A stretch of 64,000 nt of DNA from an uncultured Paracoccaceae bacterium (GCA_951812305.1 CATOSB010000008.1:682001-746000); one strand, 5' to 3'; counted from the first letter of the stretch, positions 8,210 to 16,768 are shown. Notes: a model not told the origin generated them from the sequence alone. Translations and numbers: made by a program.

Positions 8210-9307
8210 TTAGCTGCCGATAAGATCCAAAAGTTCGTTCGTCACCGCCTTGGTGCCCATGTCGCCACCGAATTCCATCGGGCGCAGGCGGTTCTGTTCA
8301 AAGCCGGATTGCACAGCGTCGTCGATAAGCTTGGCGGCGTCTGCGTAAGCCTCGTTGCCTGCGCGCTCGGCGAGGTAATCCAGCATCAAGGCACCAGACA
8401 GGATAGCGGCCAGCGGATTGGCCTTGTCTTGCCCCATGATGTCAGGCGCCGAGCCGTGCGCGGGTTGGAACAAACCCACTTCGTCGCCAATTTCGGCGCA
8501 GGCGGCCATGCCCATGCCGCCGACAAGGCCGCCCGCGAGGTCGGACAGGATGTCGCCGAACATGTTTTCCATGACCATGACATCGAAATCCCAGGGGTTG
8601 CGGATCAGGTTAAGCGCCTGTGCGTCGACGTAATTGTAGCCCGTCTCGACGTCTGGGTAATCCGGCGCGATCTCGTCATAGATTTTGCGAAAGAAGGCCA
8701 TCGATGGGAACACATTGGCCTTGTCGACGCAGGTGAATTTTCCGGGATAGCCACGCTCTTTACGTTTTTGCGCATAGTTAAAGCCGAAATGCATCAAACG
8801 TTCGGTAACGTCCCGCGTGATGCGCAGCGTCTCGCGCACTTCTGTGTCACCAATGATCTCGCTGCGGCCATGCGCAGCGGCGGAATAGAACAGGCCTTCC
8901 GTCGACTCGCGCAGGATAACCATGTCGATATTTGCAGCGCGCGGATCGGCGAGACGTTGGGGCGCGTTAGGATAAGCCTTGACCGGGCGCACGCCTGCAT
9001 AAAGCCCGAACCGGTCGCGCAGTCGCAGGTGCGGGCTGATTTCGGTGCCGTCCGCATGGCGAACCGAAGGCAGGCCAATCGCGCCAAGAAAGATTGCATC
9101 TGTCGCACCGGCACGCTCTTCGCCGCCGGGTTCAATGTCATTTCCGGTTTCGGCGTAATAACCGGCACCAGCCCGGATCGCTTCATACGCCAACGCGGGC
9201 AGGCCCGCCTTTTCGACCGCCTTGTCAACGATTGCCAGTGTGGCTTCGGTTACGTCTATGCCGATCCCGTCACCACGAATGACTGATATACACGCCGATT
9301 CCGTCAT
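8210..9307 (-). CDS. isocitrate/isopropylmalate dehydrogenase-family enzyme (tartrate-dehydrogenase-like)
   Basis: 365 aa from ATG 9307, preceded by GAAGGAA at good spacing. Hallmarks of the beta-decarboxylating dehydrogenase family are visible: VIRGDGIGIDVTEA at the start, LRLRDRFGLYAGVRPVK, the substrate loop ILRESTEGLFYS, CVDKANVF with the catalytic lysine, the metal-binding aspartates in NMFGDILSDLAGG, and the NAD site PAHGSAPDIMG. Such enzymes oxidise a 2-hydroxyacid at C3 and often decarboxylate it. Its pairing with an OtnK-type kinase is unusual: the known tetronate pathways use LtnD or PdxA2 at this step. It probably oxidises a tetronate or tartrate-like acid imported by the adjacent TRAP system; this is inference. 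Confidence 0.87.
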   Translation of the reverse strand: MTESACISVIRGDGIGIDVTEATLAIVDKAVEKAGLPALAYEAIRAGAGYYAETGNDIEPGGEERAGATDAIFLGAIGLPSVRHADGTEISPHLRLRDRFGLYAGVRPVKAYPNAPQRLADPRAANIDMVILRESTEGLFYSAAAHGRSEIIGDTEVRETLRITRDVTERLMHFGFNYAQKRKERGYPGKFTCVDKANVFPSMAFFRKIYDEIAPDYPDVETGYNYVDAQALNLIRNPWDFDVMVMENMFGDILSDLAGGLVGGMGMAACAEIGDEVGLFQPAHGSAPDIMGQDKANPLAAILSGALMLDYLAERAGNEAYADAAKLIDDAVQSGFEQNRLRPMEFGGDMGTKAVTNELLDLIGS

Positions 9308-9326
9308 GTTTATTCCTTCGTTCGGG

Positions 9327-9998
9327 TCACAATTGCCCGAGTTTGTATTTTTCAAGAATGCCCAAGAGCTCATTAGCGGCGCGTTGGCGATGCTCACGAA
9401 ATGCCGTTCGCGTGGCTTCCACGTCGCCTGCTCTTAGGTGTTCCAATATCTGGCGGTGATCCTGCGTCGATCTGTAGGGTGTATCGCGCATTCTAAGCGT
9501 CACGATCCGGGCCCGGTGGGCCTGATCAAACAGCGATGCCACAAAACCCAGAAGGCGCTGATTGCCGTGCATTGCCAACAGCGTGCGGTGGAACAGATCG
9601 TCTGCTTCGGCCCAGGCATCAAGATCACCGGCTTTCAGGGCTTTTTCCATTTTGGTCGTAGCCCTGTCCAGGGGCATAAGCTGTGCATCAGTCGGCTTTT
9701 CTCTGGCCAGATTTGCCGCCGCTTCGGGTTCCAGCGCCGTCAGAATTTCGTAGATTTCCGCCATATCATCGGGTCGGATCGGCAAAACGCGGGCGCCACG
9801 GCGTGGGATCAGTTCGACCAGCCCCTCGGCCTCTAGCCGAATCAACGCCTCTCGAACCGGTGTGCGGCTCATCCCCATACGCAGCGCGATTTCAGGTTCC
9901 GGCGCCTGAAAACCGGGAGGCAAACGGTTGGACCGAATCTCTTCCTTCAGCCGCTCATAGGCGTCACCAACACGGGTTTGTCTGGCCGGTTCAGGCAT
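9327..9998 (-). CDS. GntR-family transcriptional regulator, FCD (FadR-like) subgroup
   Basis: 223 aa if started at ATG 9998, which has AAGGA at correct spacing; an ATG at 10007 is the alternative. The winged helix-turn-helix lies near residues 20-75 (EPEIALRMGMSRTPVREALIRLEAEGLVE) and is followed by an all-helical FCD ligand domain whose metal-binding Asp/His residues can be picked out (WAEADDLFHRTLL, DHRQILEHL). FCD regulators sense carboxylic or sugar acids. The gene is transcribed away from dctP, and the two share a 169-bp spacer with a candidate palindromic operator, so it probably represses both the TRAP operon and the leftward catabolic genes. Confidence 0.9.
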   Translation of the reverse strand: MPEPARQTRVGDAYERLKEEIRSNRLPPGFQAPEPEIALRMGMSRTPVREALIRLEAEGLVELIPRRGARVLPIRPDDMAEIYEILTALEPEAAANLAREKPTDAQLMPLDRATTKMEKALKAGDLDAWAEADDLFHRTLLAMHGNQRLLGFVASLFDQAHRARIVTLRMRDTPYRSTQDHRQILEHLRAGDVEATRTAFREHRQRAANELLGILEKYKLGQL

Positions 9999-10048
9999 AA
10001 AATTCATCCTTCGATACCGCCAATATGCACGTTCGGCGCGGTCCGTCA

Positions 10049-10064
10049 AATACTTTAATGTATT
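10049..10064. promoter_or_regulatory. candidate operator between the GntR gene and dctP
   Basis: AATAC-N6-GTATT is an inverted repeat with 5-base arms (AATACTTTAATGTATT) in the divergent spacer. TTGACG on the minus strand at 10049-10044 could be the -35 of the regulator gene, and TAAAAT at 10082-10087 a -10 for dctP; the palindrome would overlap both. Size and symmetry suit a GntR dimer. No experimental motif is known to me for this protein. Confidence 0.35.
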
Positions 10065-10167
10065 CATTGACGTGTGCGTTATAAAATGCTTTGCTGAATG
10101 CGTCCGGTCGGATTCGGCCGCACGAGACAACAGTCAAACCCGCACACGGGGGCGGGAGGAGGACCTT

Positions 10168-11187
10168 ATGAAGAAGATGCTATTGGCAGCTGCTGCGCTT
10201 GCCATCTCTGCTGGTTTTGCCAGCGCACAGACCGTTCTGAAAATTCAGACATCTACGCAGTCGGGCGGATATTCGTTCGATTACCTGAAAGATAACTGGG
10301 TGCCACGCCTTGAGGCGATGAGCGGTGGAGACCTGACGATCGAGTTCTTCCCGATCAACTCTGTCGTTGACCGCAAAGAGACGCCAGAGGCCGTGATGGC
10401 CGGTGTTCTGTCGGGTGATTTGACATCAGTTGCCTATTTCTCGGGCCGTGACCCGGCATTCGCCATCATGGGCGACATGATTGCCGGTTACGACAGCCCG
10501 GAGCAGATCCAGACATTCTGTCGCCTCGGCGGTGGCCGCGACGCGCTGCAGGAGTTGTGGGAAGGCACGCTTCCCGGCGCATTGCATGTTGTGGGCTGTG
10601 GTCCGGTTTCCAAGGAAGCGCTGGTTTCCAAGGTCAAGATCAATGGCGTTGCCGACCTGGCAGGTTTGAAAATCCGCTCGCCCTCTGGTCTGGCGGCAAC
10701 CGTCTTTAAGGCGGCTGGTGCTGCGCCTGCGTCGATCCCGTTCTCGGACGTGTTCACCTCGCTGGAGAAGGGCGTAATCGATGCGGCTGACGCGTCGGCC
10801 TATATCAACAACCACAACAATGGCTTCCACCAGATCGCGGCCTATCCGCTTTATCCTGGCATCCATTCGATGGCGATCCACCAGTTCACCATCAACAAAG
10901 GTCAGTGGGATTCGTTGAGCGAGGCCCAGCAGCTGGTTCTGGAAACCTGGTACTACGCGGCTTACGACGATCTGCGTCGCCAGCTTGACCTGCAGGACAA
11001 GGCACAGGTGGCTGCCGATACCGCCGGTGGTGAGATCGAAGTCATCAACTGGCCACAGGCAGAACGCGACGCCTTCCGCAACCTCGCGATGGGCGCATGG
11101 GAAGAAACCGCTGCGAAGTCCGACAAGGCACGTGCAGCGCTTGATGCCCATCTGGCGTTCATGAAGATGATCGGCCTCTTGCAGTAA
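10168..11187 (+). CDS. dctP: TRAP transporter substrate-binding protein (DctP family)
   Basis: 339 aa from ATG 10168 with the strong ribosome site GGGAGGAGG. Residues 1-23 form a signal peptide (MKKMLLAAAALAISAGFASA), so the protein is periplasmic. The rest is a DctP-type solute receptor, with the carboxylate-site arginine expected in GLKIRSPSGLAA and the family pattern VDRKETPEAVMAGVLSGDL. It delivers an organic acid to the DctQ-DctM permease encoded downstream. Divergence from a GntR regulator and an acid-sugar kinase/dehydrogenase set suggests a sugar acid such as a tetronate or tartrate as cargo; this is not proven. Confidence 0.93.
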   Translation: MKKMLLAAAALAISAGFASAQTVLKIQTSTQSGGYSFDYLKDNWVPRLEAMSGGDLTIEFFPINSVVDRKETPEAVMAGVLSGDLTSVAYFSGRDPAFAIMGDMIAGYDSPEQIQTFCRLGGGRDALQELWEGTLPGALHVVGCGPVSKEALVSKVKINGVADLAGLKIRSPSGLAATVFKAAGAAPASIPFSDVFTSLEKGVIDAADASAYINNHNNGFHQIAAYPLYPGIHSMAIHQFTINKGQWDSLSEAQQLVLETWYYAAYDDLRRQLDLQDKAQVAADTAGGEIEVINWPQAERDAFRNLAMGAWEETAAKSDKARAALDAHLAFMKMIGLLQ

Positions 11188-11207
11188 CCCGGCAAGAACC
11201 AATTACC

Positions 11208-11235
11208 CCGGCGGTCAGTTGATCGCCGGAGTTTT
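11208..11235 (+). terminator. hairpin between dctP and dctQ, terminator- or attenuator-like
   Basis: CCGGCG (11208-11213) pairs with CGCCGG (11224-11229) across a 10-base loop, followed by AGTTTT. Such a partial terminator between the receptor and membrane genes of a TRAP operon would make far more DctP than permease. Confidence 0.55.
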
Positions 11236-11253
11236 AACACGAGGGAGGGAAAC

Positions 11254-11767
11254 ATGCCGGCATTTGTCGAGTGGATGGGAAAGCTCAGTGTTTTTCTGGG
11301 CAAGGCCTGCGGGGTCTTTTACCTGACCGCGATCTTCCTCTCTGTCTACGAAGTTTTCATGCGCTACGCGATGAATGCGCCCACATCCTGGACGTCAGAG
11401 ACGATCATGATGCTGGTGGCGACCGCGTGGCTGTTTTGCGTGGGTGCCGTCACCCAACAGCGCCGCCATATCACTGTTACAACAATGGAACTGCTGCTTG
11501 GCGCCAAGGCTTGGCGGCGGATGCAGAAAATCGCCATTGTCTTGTCGATGATCGGCGTGGCCGGAATGATCTGGATGCTTTGGGGTCCGATGGTGAAAGT
11601 GCTGAAGAACCCCGCTAACGTCGGGCAGCGCGTTTGACCCGATGGCACCGACCTACATCAAAACGGCATTTGTTGCAGCTGGTATTCTCTACTTCCTGCA
11701 ACTCGTTGCAAATCTCTTAACACCCTCAGCCGAGCTGAAGGACCCAACCGAGCTGGGGGTCGAATAA
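11254..11767 (+). pseudogene. dctQ: dctQ, TRAP transporter small permease subunit, frameshifted
   Basis: The first frame (ATG 11254, ribosome site GAGGGAGG) gives 127 aa and stops at TGA 11635-11637 after GQRV. The frame one base later carries the missing end, DPMAPTYIKTAFVAAGILYFLQLVANLLTP, to a TAA at 11765-11767. Dropping one T from the run at 11633-11635 joins them into 170 aa, the normal DctQ length with four membrane helices; the fourth helix is what the frameshift removes. DctQ is essential to known TRAP transporters, so the system is either inactive or this is a single-base read error. dctM follows one base after the restored stop, as in an intact operon. Confidence 0.85.
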
Positions 11768-11768
11768 C

Positions 11769-13076
11769 ATGGGCATAGAACTCATTACATTGCTGATTGT
11801 CGTCGCGCTTTTTGCGCTGATGGCCATCGGGGTGCCACTTGGTGCCTCGACGCTTCTGATCTCGGTATCGGCCGCCTATCTGGCCTATGGCACCAACGGG
11901 TTCATCCATGTGACGTCCGCCGTCACCAAGGTGATGGACAAACAGGCGCTGATCGCGGTGCCGTTTTTCGTTTTCATGGCCAATATCATGGAACGATCAG
12001 GGGTCGCGAGAGAACTGTTCAATTCGATGGCCATCCTTGGTGGCCAGATGCGGGGCGGTGTGGCAGTTCAGACCTGCCTCGTGTCGGTGGTTCTGGCTGC
12101 GATGTCCGGCATTGTCGGCGGCGAGATCGTCCTTTTGGGTTTGATCGCATTGCCGCAAATGTTCCGCCTCGGCTATGACCGTAAACTTTCAATCGGCGTG
12201 CTATGCGCATCGGGATCGCTTGCGACGCTCATACCTCCCAGCGTTGTTCTGATCGTTTATGGCGCCGAGGCGGGCGTTTCGGTGAAAGACCTGTTCACTG
12301 GCGGCATACTGCCGGGTGTTCTTCTGGCATCGCTTTACATTGCTTACGTTCTGTTTCGCGTGCGGATGAACCCGGCGATGGGCCCGGTCTATGATGCGCC
12401 CGAGGCGCAACTGCCGTTCTCGCAGCGGATCACGCACCTGAAGGGGCTTATCCTGCCCTTCCTGCTGATCTTTGGCGTTCTCGGCTCGATCTACGGCGGC
12501 ATAGCAACAGTTACGGAATCTGCCGCCATCGGCGCGGTCGGTTCATTGATCGTCGCCGCCGCGCGGCGTGAATTGACCATCAAGGGAATTCGCGAGGCGT
12601 TATGGGCCACGACGATCACCACCGGGTCGATCCTGTGGCTGATCATCGGCGCGGTCAGCCTCGTGGGTATCTACAACATCCTTGGCGGCACGCGGTTCCT
12701 TGGTGGAATTCTGACCGGGATGGAGGTGGCACCCATCGTCGTGATCATCGTCATGATGCTGATCATCTTCTTCCTTGGCACGTTCATGGAATGGATCGCG
12801 ATTGTCTTCATCACGGTGCCGGTCTTTGCGCCCGTCGTGGTACAACTCGGCTATGACCCGGTGTGGTTCGGCATTCTGTTTGCGATGAACATCCAGATCT
12901 ACATGCTGTCGCCGCCCTTTGGCCCGGCCTGTTTCTATCTGAAATCGGTTGCACCCAAAGATGTCACCTTGCAGGAAATCTTCGCCGCCGTGCTGCCGTT
13001 CATCGCGTTGCAGATCATCGGTCTGGCGCTGGTTATGACCTTCCCGCAGATCGCGCTTTGGCTGCCGGGGCTTTGA
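11769..13076 (+). CDS. dctM: TRAP transporter large permease subunit (DctM family)
   Basis: 435 aa with about twelve membrane helices, the normal DctM length. It contains the family's conserved segments, for instance VPFFVFMANIMERSGVARELF, LCASGSLATLIPPSVVLIVYG and MNIQIYMLSPPFGPACFYLKSVAP. It is the sodium-coupled transport channel of the TRAP system and needs DctQ and DctP. It follows the restored end of dctQ by one base. The gene itself has no lesion, which fits a very young frameshift or a sequencing error in dctQ. Confidence 0.95.
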   Translation: MGIELITLLIVVALFALMAIGVPLGASTLLISVSAAYLAYGTNGFIHVTSAVTKVMDKQALIAVPFFVFMANIMERSGVARELFNSMAILGGQMRGGVAVQTCLVSVVLAAMSGIVGGEIVLLGLIALPQMFRLGYDRKLSIGVLCASGSLATLIPPSVVLIVYGAEAGVSVKDLFTGGILPGVLLASLYIAYVLFRVRMNPAMGPVYDAPEAQLPFSQRITHLKGLILPFLLIFGVLGSIYGGIATVTESAAIGAVGSLIVAAARRELTIKGIREALWATTITTGSILWLIIGAVSLVGIYNILGGTRFLGGILTGMEVAPIVVIIVMMLIIFFLGTFMEWIAIVFITVPVFAPVVVQLGYDPVWFGILFAMNIQIYMLSPPFGPACFYLKSVAPKDVTLQEIFAAVLPFIALQIIGLALVMTFPQIALWLPGL

Positions 13077-13091
13077 CGAAAGGATCCAGAC

Positions 13092-13214
13092 ATGGACACC
13101 AATAACGAAGAGCACAAAGTATATGATTTCGGATGGTGGCCGGAAATTGCAGGGGCCATCGGCGTGGCCCTGCTGATCTGGTTCCTGATCGCCTTTGCGC
13201 GCGGTTCTATTTAG
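13092..13214 (+). CDS. small single-helix membrane protein behind dctM (40 aa)
   Basis: ATG 13092 follows AAAGGATCC at ribosome-site spacing, 15 bases after the dctM stop, and the frame closes with TAG at 13212-13214. The peptide has a polar N-terminus (MDTNNEEHKVYDFGWWPE), one strong membrane helix (IAGAIGVALLIWFLIAFA) and a short basic end (RGSI). Size, signal and position suggest a genuine short gene of the TRAP operon, perhaps a permease partner. I do not recognise a named family. It is too short for routine gene callers. Confidence 0.65.
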   Translation: MDTNNEEHKVYDFGWWPEIAGAIGVALLIWFLIAFARGSI

Positions 13215-13342
13215 AAGCTTGGGGGCTGCAAATTCATAATGCGTGCCCAAAAGGCCAAGTGCAGAGCATCGTTTGATAATTTTCGATTTGCCGGGCGACG
13301 TCCAATGTCACACCGGCCTCGAAGAACACCTCGTCGAATTCA

Positions 13343-14254
13343 TCATCGGGTAACCATAGAAACACTTTTCTTGACGAGGAAATCAATCATAGCGCGGGTC
13401 TTCGCCGCAAGGTTATCTTTGCTGGCGTAAATGATGTTCACACCGGCGGGTGCTGACGCGAAGTCAGGCAAAAGCGGGACCAATGCCCCGGACTCAAGTT
13501 CGCTTTGGCACGCGAGTTTTGGAAGTCGCGTGATACCACGCCCCGCCAAAGCCAGTGCTTTTTCCGTTTGCGCGTCATTGCAACGCACGCGCGGGCGAAC
13601 CGGCACGGAAATCGATGTTTGATCGGGCCCGGGATATATCCAGTTCCTTGTTGGACCGTGGAATGAAAAGTCGATGAGATCGTGGTCCGCAAGCTCTTTT
13701 GGGTTCCCAGGAACGCCCTTGCGCTTCAGATAGGACGGTGCGGCGACCGTCACACCTTCGGTTTTAAACAATTCTCTGGCGATAAAGTCGGACGGGGGTA
13801 AATCACCGATACGGACCAACAAGTCGATCCCCTCCGCAACCATGTCAGCGCGCCGTTCGGAAACATCGATGTTGAGGCTGATGTCCGGATATTGTTCCAA
13901 AAAATCTGAAAGCCAATCGTTCAGACAGCCATGAGCAAATACCACTGGCACACTCATCCTCAACTCGCCGTAAGGCCGATCACCAAGTTCGGTGAGACGG
14001 CTTTCAATGGCGCGGGTGTCCTCGATCATCCGGCGGGCATTCTCAAAGTAGGTGCGTCCTGTTTCGGTCAGGCTGATTTTGCGGGTCGTTCGGTTCAACA
14101 GCCGCGTCCCCAAGCGGGTCTCAAGCCTTGCAAGCTCTTTGCTAACGTGGCTCGGCGTATGCCCCAGGACACGTGCGGCGGCGCTCAGGCCGCTTTGCTC
14201 GACCACCGCGTGGAATAGGTACATGCCCTCGAAGAGATCTCTATTATGATCCAT
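13343..14254 (-). CDS. LysR-family transcriptional regulator
   Basis: 303 aa, the usual LysR length. The N-terminal helix-turn-helix (about residues 8-65: YLFHAVVEQSGLSAAARVLGHTPSHVSKELARLETRLG) is followed by the substrate-binding-protein-like effector domain, in the pattern of the CrgA/AaeR-type branch (RLLNRTTRKISLTETGRTYFE). It faces the VOC-GST-hemerythrin-MATE operon across 85 bp and most likely controls it together with itself. The inducer is unknown; a glutathione-reactive electrophile would suit the target genes. Confidence 0.93.
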   Translation of the reverse strand: MDHNRDLFEGMYLFHAVVEQSGLSAAARVLGHTPSHVSKELARLETRLGTRLLNRTTRKISLTETGRTYFENARRMIEDTRAIESRLTELGDRPYGELRMSVPVVFAHGCLNDWLSDFLEQYPDISLNIDVSERRADMVAEGIDLLVRIGDLPPSDFIARELFKTEGVTVAAPSYLKRKGVPGNPKELADHDLIDFSFHGPTRNWIYPGPDQTSISVPVRPRVRCNDAQTEKALALAGRGITRLPKLACQSELESGALVPLLPDFASAPAGVNIIYASKDNLAAKTRAMIDFLVKKSVSMVTR

Positions 14255-14259
14255 ATGGA

Positions 14260-14270
14260 ATAGATACTAT
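14260..14270. promoter_or_regulatory. candidate LysR-type binding site
   Basis: ATAG-ATA-CTAT, a short dyad in the 85-bp AT-rich spacer between the LysR gene and the VOC gene, next to a CCATATGG at 14251-14258. Position and AT-richness fit a LysR half-site region; the arms are short, so this is weak. Confidence 0.25.
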
Positions 14271-14339
14271 TACAATTTTGCTATTAATGTCCATAACAGG
14301 CAAGACTATCTTCATGGCAAGGCAAGGAGACGCAAAGCC

Positions 14340-14780
14340 ATGATTGAGATCAGCAATTTCGACCACATCGGCATTCGCATCAGCGACCGGAAAAAAACGG
14401 TGGCCTTCTACGAACTCCTGGGATTTGAACTGATCGCAGACGGTGGGTTCGATCAGGGTCATCCGCTGGTGATGCTGCATCCCTCGGGGATCAACATCAA
14501 CCTGCTTGGGCCAGCCACAGCAAAGCCGGGCGAAAACATCCTGATGGATGAAAAGCCAAAATATCCCGGCATTACGCATCTGGCGGTGAAGGTGAAGGAC
14601 GCCGAAGCGACCGAAGCGTTTGTCACCGCCAATGGCATCGAGATCACCGGGCGGCGCGATTTTCGTGGCACCAAAACCATCTTTATCCGCGATCCGGACC
14701 GCAACGTGCTGGAGCTTGTGGGCCCTGGTCCATCGGTTGCAACCCTGATCGCCGAACATGTTCACCAAGGCAATGACTGA
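14340..14780 (+). CDS. VOC-superfamily (glyoxalase/dioxygenase-like) protein
   Basis: 146 aa with the two beta-alpha-beta-beta-beta modules of the vicinal oxygen chelate fold: FDHIGIRISDRKKTVAFYELLGFEL at the start and GITHLAVKVKDAEATEAFV midway, ending IFIRDPDRNVLELVG. The likely metal ligands are His9, His76 or its neighbour, and the Glu in VLELVG. Such proteins act as glyoxalases, dioxygenases or thiol transferases. As first gene of an operon with a GST and a hemerythrin-like protein it may handle a glutathione adduct. The true reaction is not readable. Confidence 0.85.
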   Translation: MIEISNFDHIGIRISDRKKTVAFYELLGFELIADGGFDQGHPLVMLHPSGININLLGPATAKPGENILMDEKPKYPGITHLAVKVKDAEATEAFVTANGIEITGRRDFRGTKTIFIRDPDRNVLELVGPGPSVATLIAEHVHQGND

Positions 14781-14792
14781 AAGGATATGACT

Positions 14793-15425
14793 ATGAAACT
14801 CTATTCCGCCCCCGGCACCTGTGGCACCGCCATGCACATCGTTCTGGAATGGATCGGCAAGCCGTATGAGGTCGAGCACCTCGACTTTGCGGGAATGAAA
14901 TCGCCGGAATACCTGAAACTGAACCCGGCGGGCGTGGTCCCGACGCTGGTCGATGAAGAGCCGCTGTCCGAGGGCCTGGCGATCCTTTTGCATTTGGTGG
15001 ATCAGAACCCAGAGGCAAATCTCGGCCCTGCGGCTGGTGCCGAGGGCCGTGATCAACTCTACCGCTGGTTGGCCTTCCTCTCGGCCACTCTTCACCCGTT
15101 CTTTTGGCCTTATTTCATGCCAATGCGGTATCATGCAGATGAGGCGCAGTTTGGCGCGGTGAAGGATGCGGCGCAGGTGCGGGTTGGCACCGCCTTGGAT
15201 GTCATCGAGGCGCATCTTGACGGAAAGACATGGATGCTTGGCGACGAAAAATCCGTCGTAGATGCCTTCCTGTATCCGATGGCGAATTGGGCCTATGGGT
15301 TCGACAAGCCGACCAGCGCCTATCCCAATATCGACCGGGTGATCCGCCAACTGGCCGCTGATCCGGCTGTGCAGCGTGTGCATGAGGAACAGGGCACCAG
15401 CCCAAAGGTCGATCTGGCCGCGTGA
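14793..15425 (+). CDS. glutathione S-transferase family protein
   Basis: 210 aa from ATG 14793, which has AAGGA at good spacing. The N-terminal thioredoxin-like domain opens MKLYSAPGTCGTAMHIVLEW, with a Cys in the position often used in beta-class GSTs, and has the cis-proline loop NPAGVVPTLVDEE and the glutathione gamma-Glu contact LSEGLAILLHL. The C-terminal helical domain follows to residue 210. It would conjugate or reduce electrophiles with glutathione in the cytoplasm. It sits 12 bases after the VOC gene, and its stop overlaps the next start (TGATG), so translation is coupled. Confidence 0.92.
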   Translation: MKLYSAPGTCGTAMHIVLEWIGKPYEVEHLDFAGMKSPEYLKLNPAGVVPTLVDEEPLSEGLAILLHLVDQNPEANLGPAAGAEGRDQLYRWLAFLSATLHPFFWPYFMPMRYHADEAQFGAVKDAAQVRVGTALDVIEAHLDGKTWMLGDEKSVVDAFLYPMANWAYGFDKPTSAYPNIDRVIRQLAADPAVQRVHEEQGTSPKVDLAA

Positions 15426-15991
15426 TGTCAGCCGACTACCAAAACCTGTCGCACCATGTTGCGATGCGGGACGGATTGCCAAACGCGATCCGTCCAACAC
15501 TTCTGGAAGAGGCCGAGCAGGACTGGCGTGCGCATCCCCGGTTTGCGGGCAAGGCGCGGTTTTTCATGAACATCCACCGCCAGCTATTGGATGGGGCGGA
15601 TTGGCTGGCGCAAATCACAGAGACATTGCTGGATACGCCAAATAACGACGTGTCAGATCAGGTTGCGGTTGCGGGCCTTCAACAGCGCGCCACGCATCTG
15701 TTGCAATTCGCGCATGGCCATCATGAGATCGAGGATCATGGCTATTTCCCTCAATTCCTGCGACTTTATCCGAATCTGGCGCGTGCAATGAGCCTGCTGG
15801 ACGGCGATCATCAGGTTCTGGATGAGGCGCTGAACGGCGTTGAAACGGAGCTTGCTGGTGTTTTCCGCGCACCAGCGCGAGACAGCACCGCCGCCCTTTA
15901 CCGACATGCGGCGGCGCTTAAGAAAATCATGCACCGCCATATTGCAGATGAAGAAGAAGTGATCATCCCGATCTTCCTGCGCCACGGCTAA
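15425..15991 (+). CDS. hemerythrin-like HHE-domain protein
   Basis: 188 aa from ATG 15425, overlapping the GST stop by one base. The helical bundle shows His/Glu positions suited to a diiron centre: NIHRQ early, FAHGHHEIEDHGYFP in the middle, LDGDHQVLDEAL, and MHRHIADEEEVIIP near the end. HHE proteins bind O2, nitric oxide or act in iron/oxidative stress. Co-transcription with a GST and a VOC protein suggests a stress or detoxification role. No redox partner is encoded next to it. Confidence 0.85.
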   Translation: MSADYQNLSHHVAMRDGLPNAIRPTLLEEAEQDWRAHPRFAGKARFFMNIHRQLLDGADWLAQITETLLDTPNNDVSDQVAVAGLQQRATHLLQFAHGHHEIEDHGYFPQFLRLYPNLARAMSLLDGDHQVLDEALNGVETELAGVFRAPARDSTAALYRHAAALKKIMHRHIADEEEVIIPIFLRHG

Positions 15992-16768
15992 GGACAACAC
16001 AATGGCAGAGCAACGCAATCCCATGCTCGAACAACCCGTCAACAATATGCTGCTGAAAATGGCCGCCCCGATCAGCCTGGGCATGTTGTCGACATTTCTG
16101 TTTCAGATCGTGGACACGTATTTTGTCGGGCAGCTTGGTTCGGCAGAGCTTGCCGCGCTCGCGTTCTCGTCGACGGCCTATCTGCTGTTTCTGTCGGTGT
16201 TCATGGGGCTGTCGGTCGGTGTGTCTGCTGTGGTTGCGAAAACCATGGGCGAAGGCAATGCAGACCAAGCGCGCGGGTTGACCATGGTGTCACTTGTTTT
16301 TGTCCTCATCCTGTCAGTTGTCCTCGGTTTGGGCGCGCGAGCGCTTATTGGGCCGATGTTTACCGTGCTGGGTGCGGATGAGGCCATCCTGCCCCTGATC
16401 GAGACCTATATGGGCATTCTTTATCTCAGCTTTCCGTTCCTGATGTTGGGGATCATCGGCAGTGGGGCTGCGCGCGCCATCGGCGTCACGAAAGAGACCG
16501 AGATCATCTTTGGAATTGCCGGTGTGATCAACCTCGTCTTTGACTACCTCTTGATCTTTGGCATCGGTCCATTTCCGGAACTGGGACTGGCCGGAGCAGC
16601 ATGGGCAACGGCCATGTCATTCGCCTTTATATTCATTGGGGTCATGACAATTCTGCGTCGCCACGGCCTCATCGGGTTCGGCCCTATGTTCCGCGCTCTT
16701 GCTGGTCTTCGCGAAATTCTCCGGTTTTCCGTCCCCACGATTTCGATGCAAATTCTGGTGCCTGCCAC

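Noticed and set aside
10426-11202. 258-codon open frame opposite dctP
   Set aside because: Antisense shadow of a gene with a clear signal peptide and family match; its residues look like complement-coded sequence.
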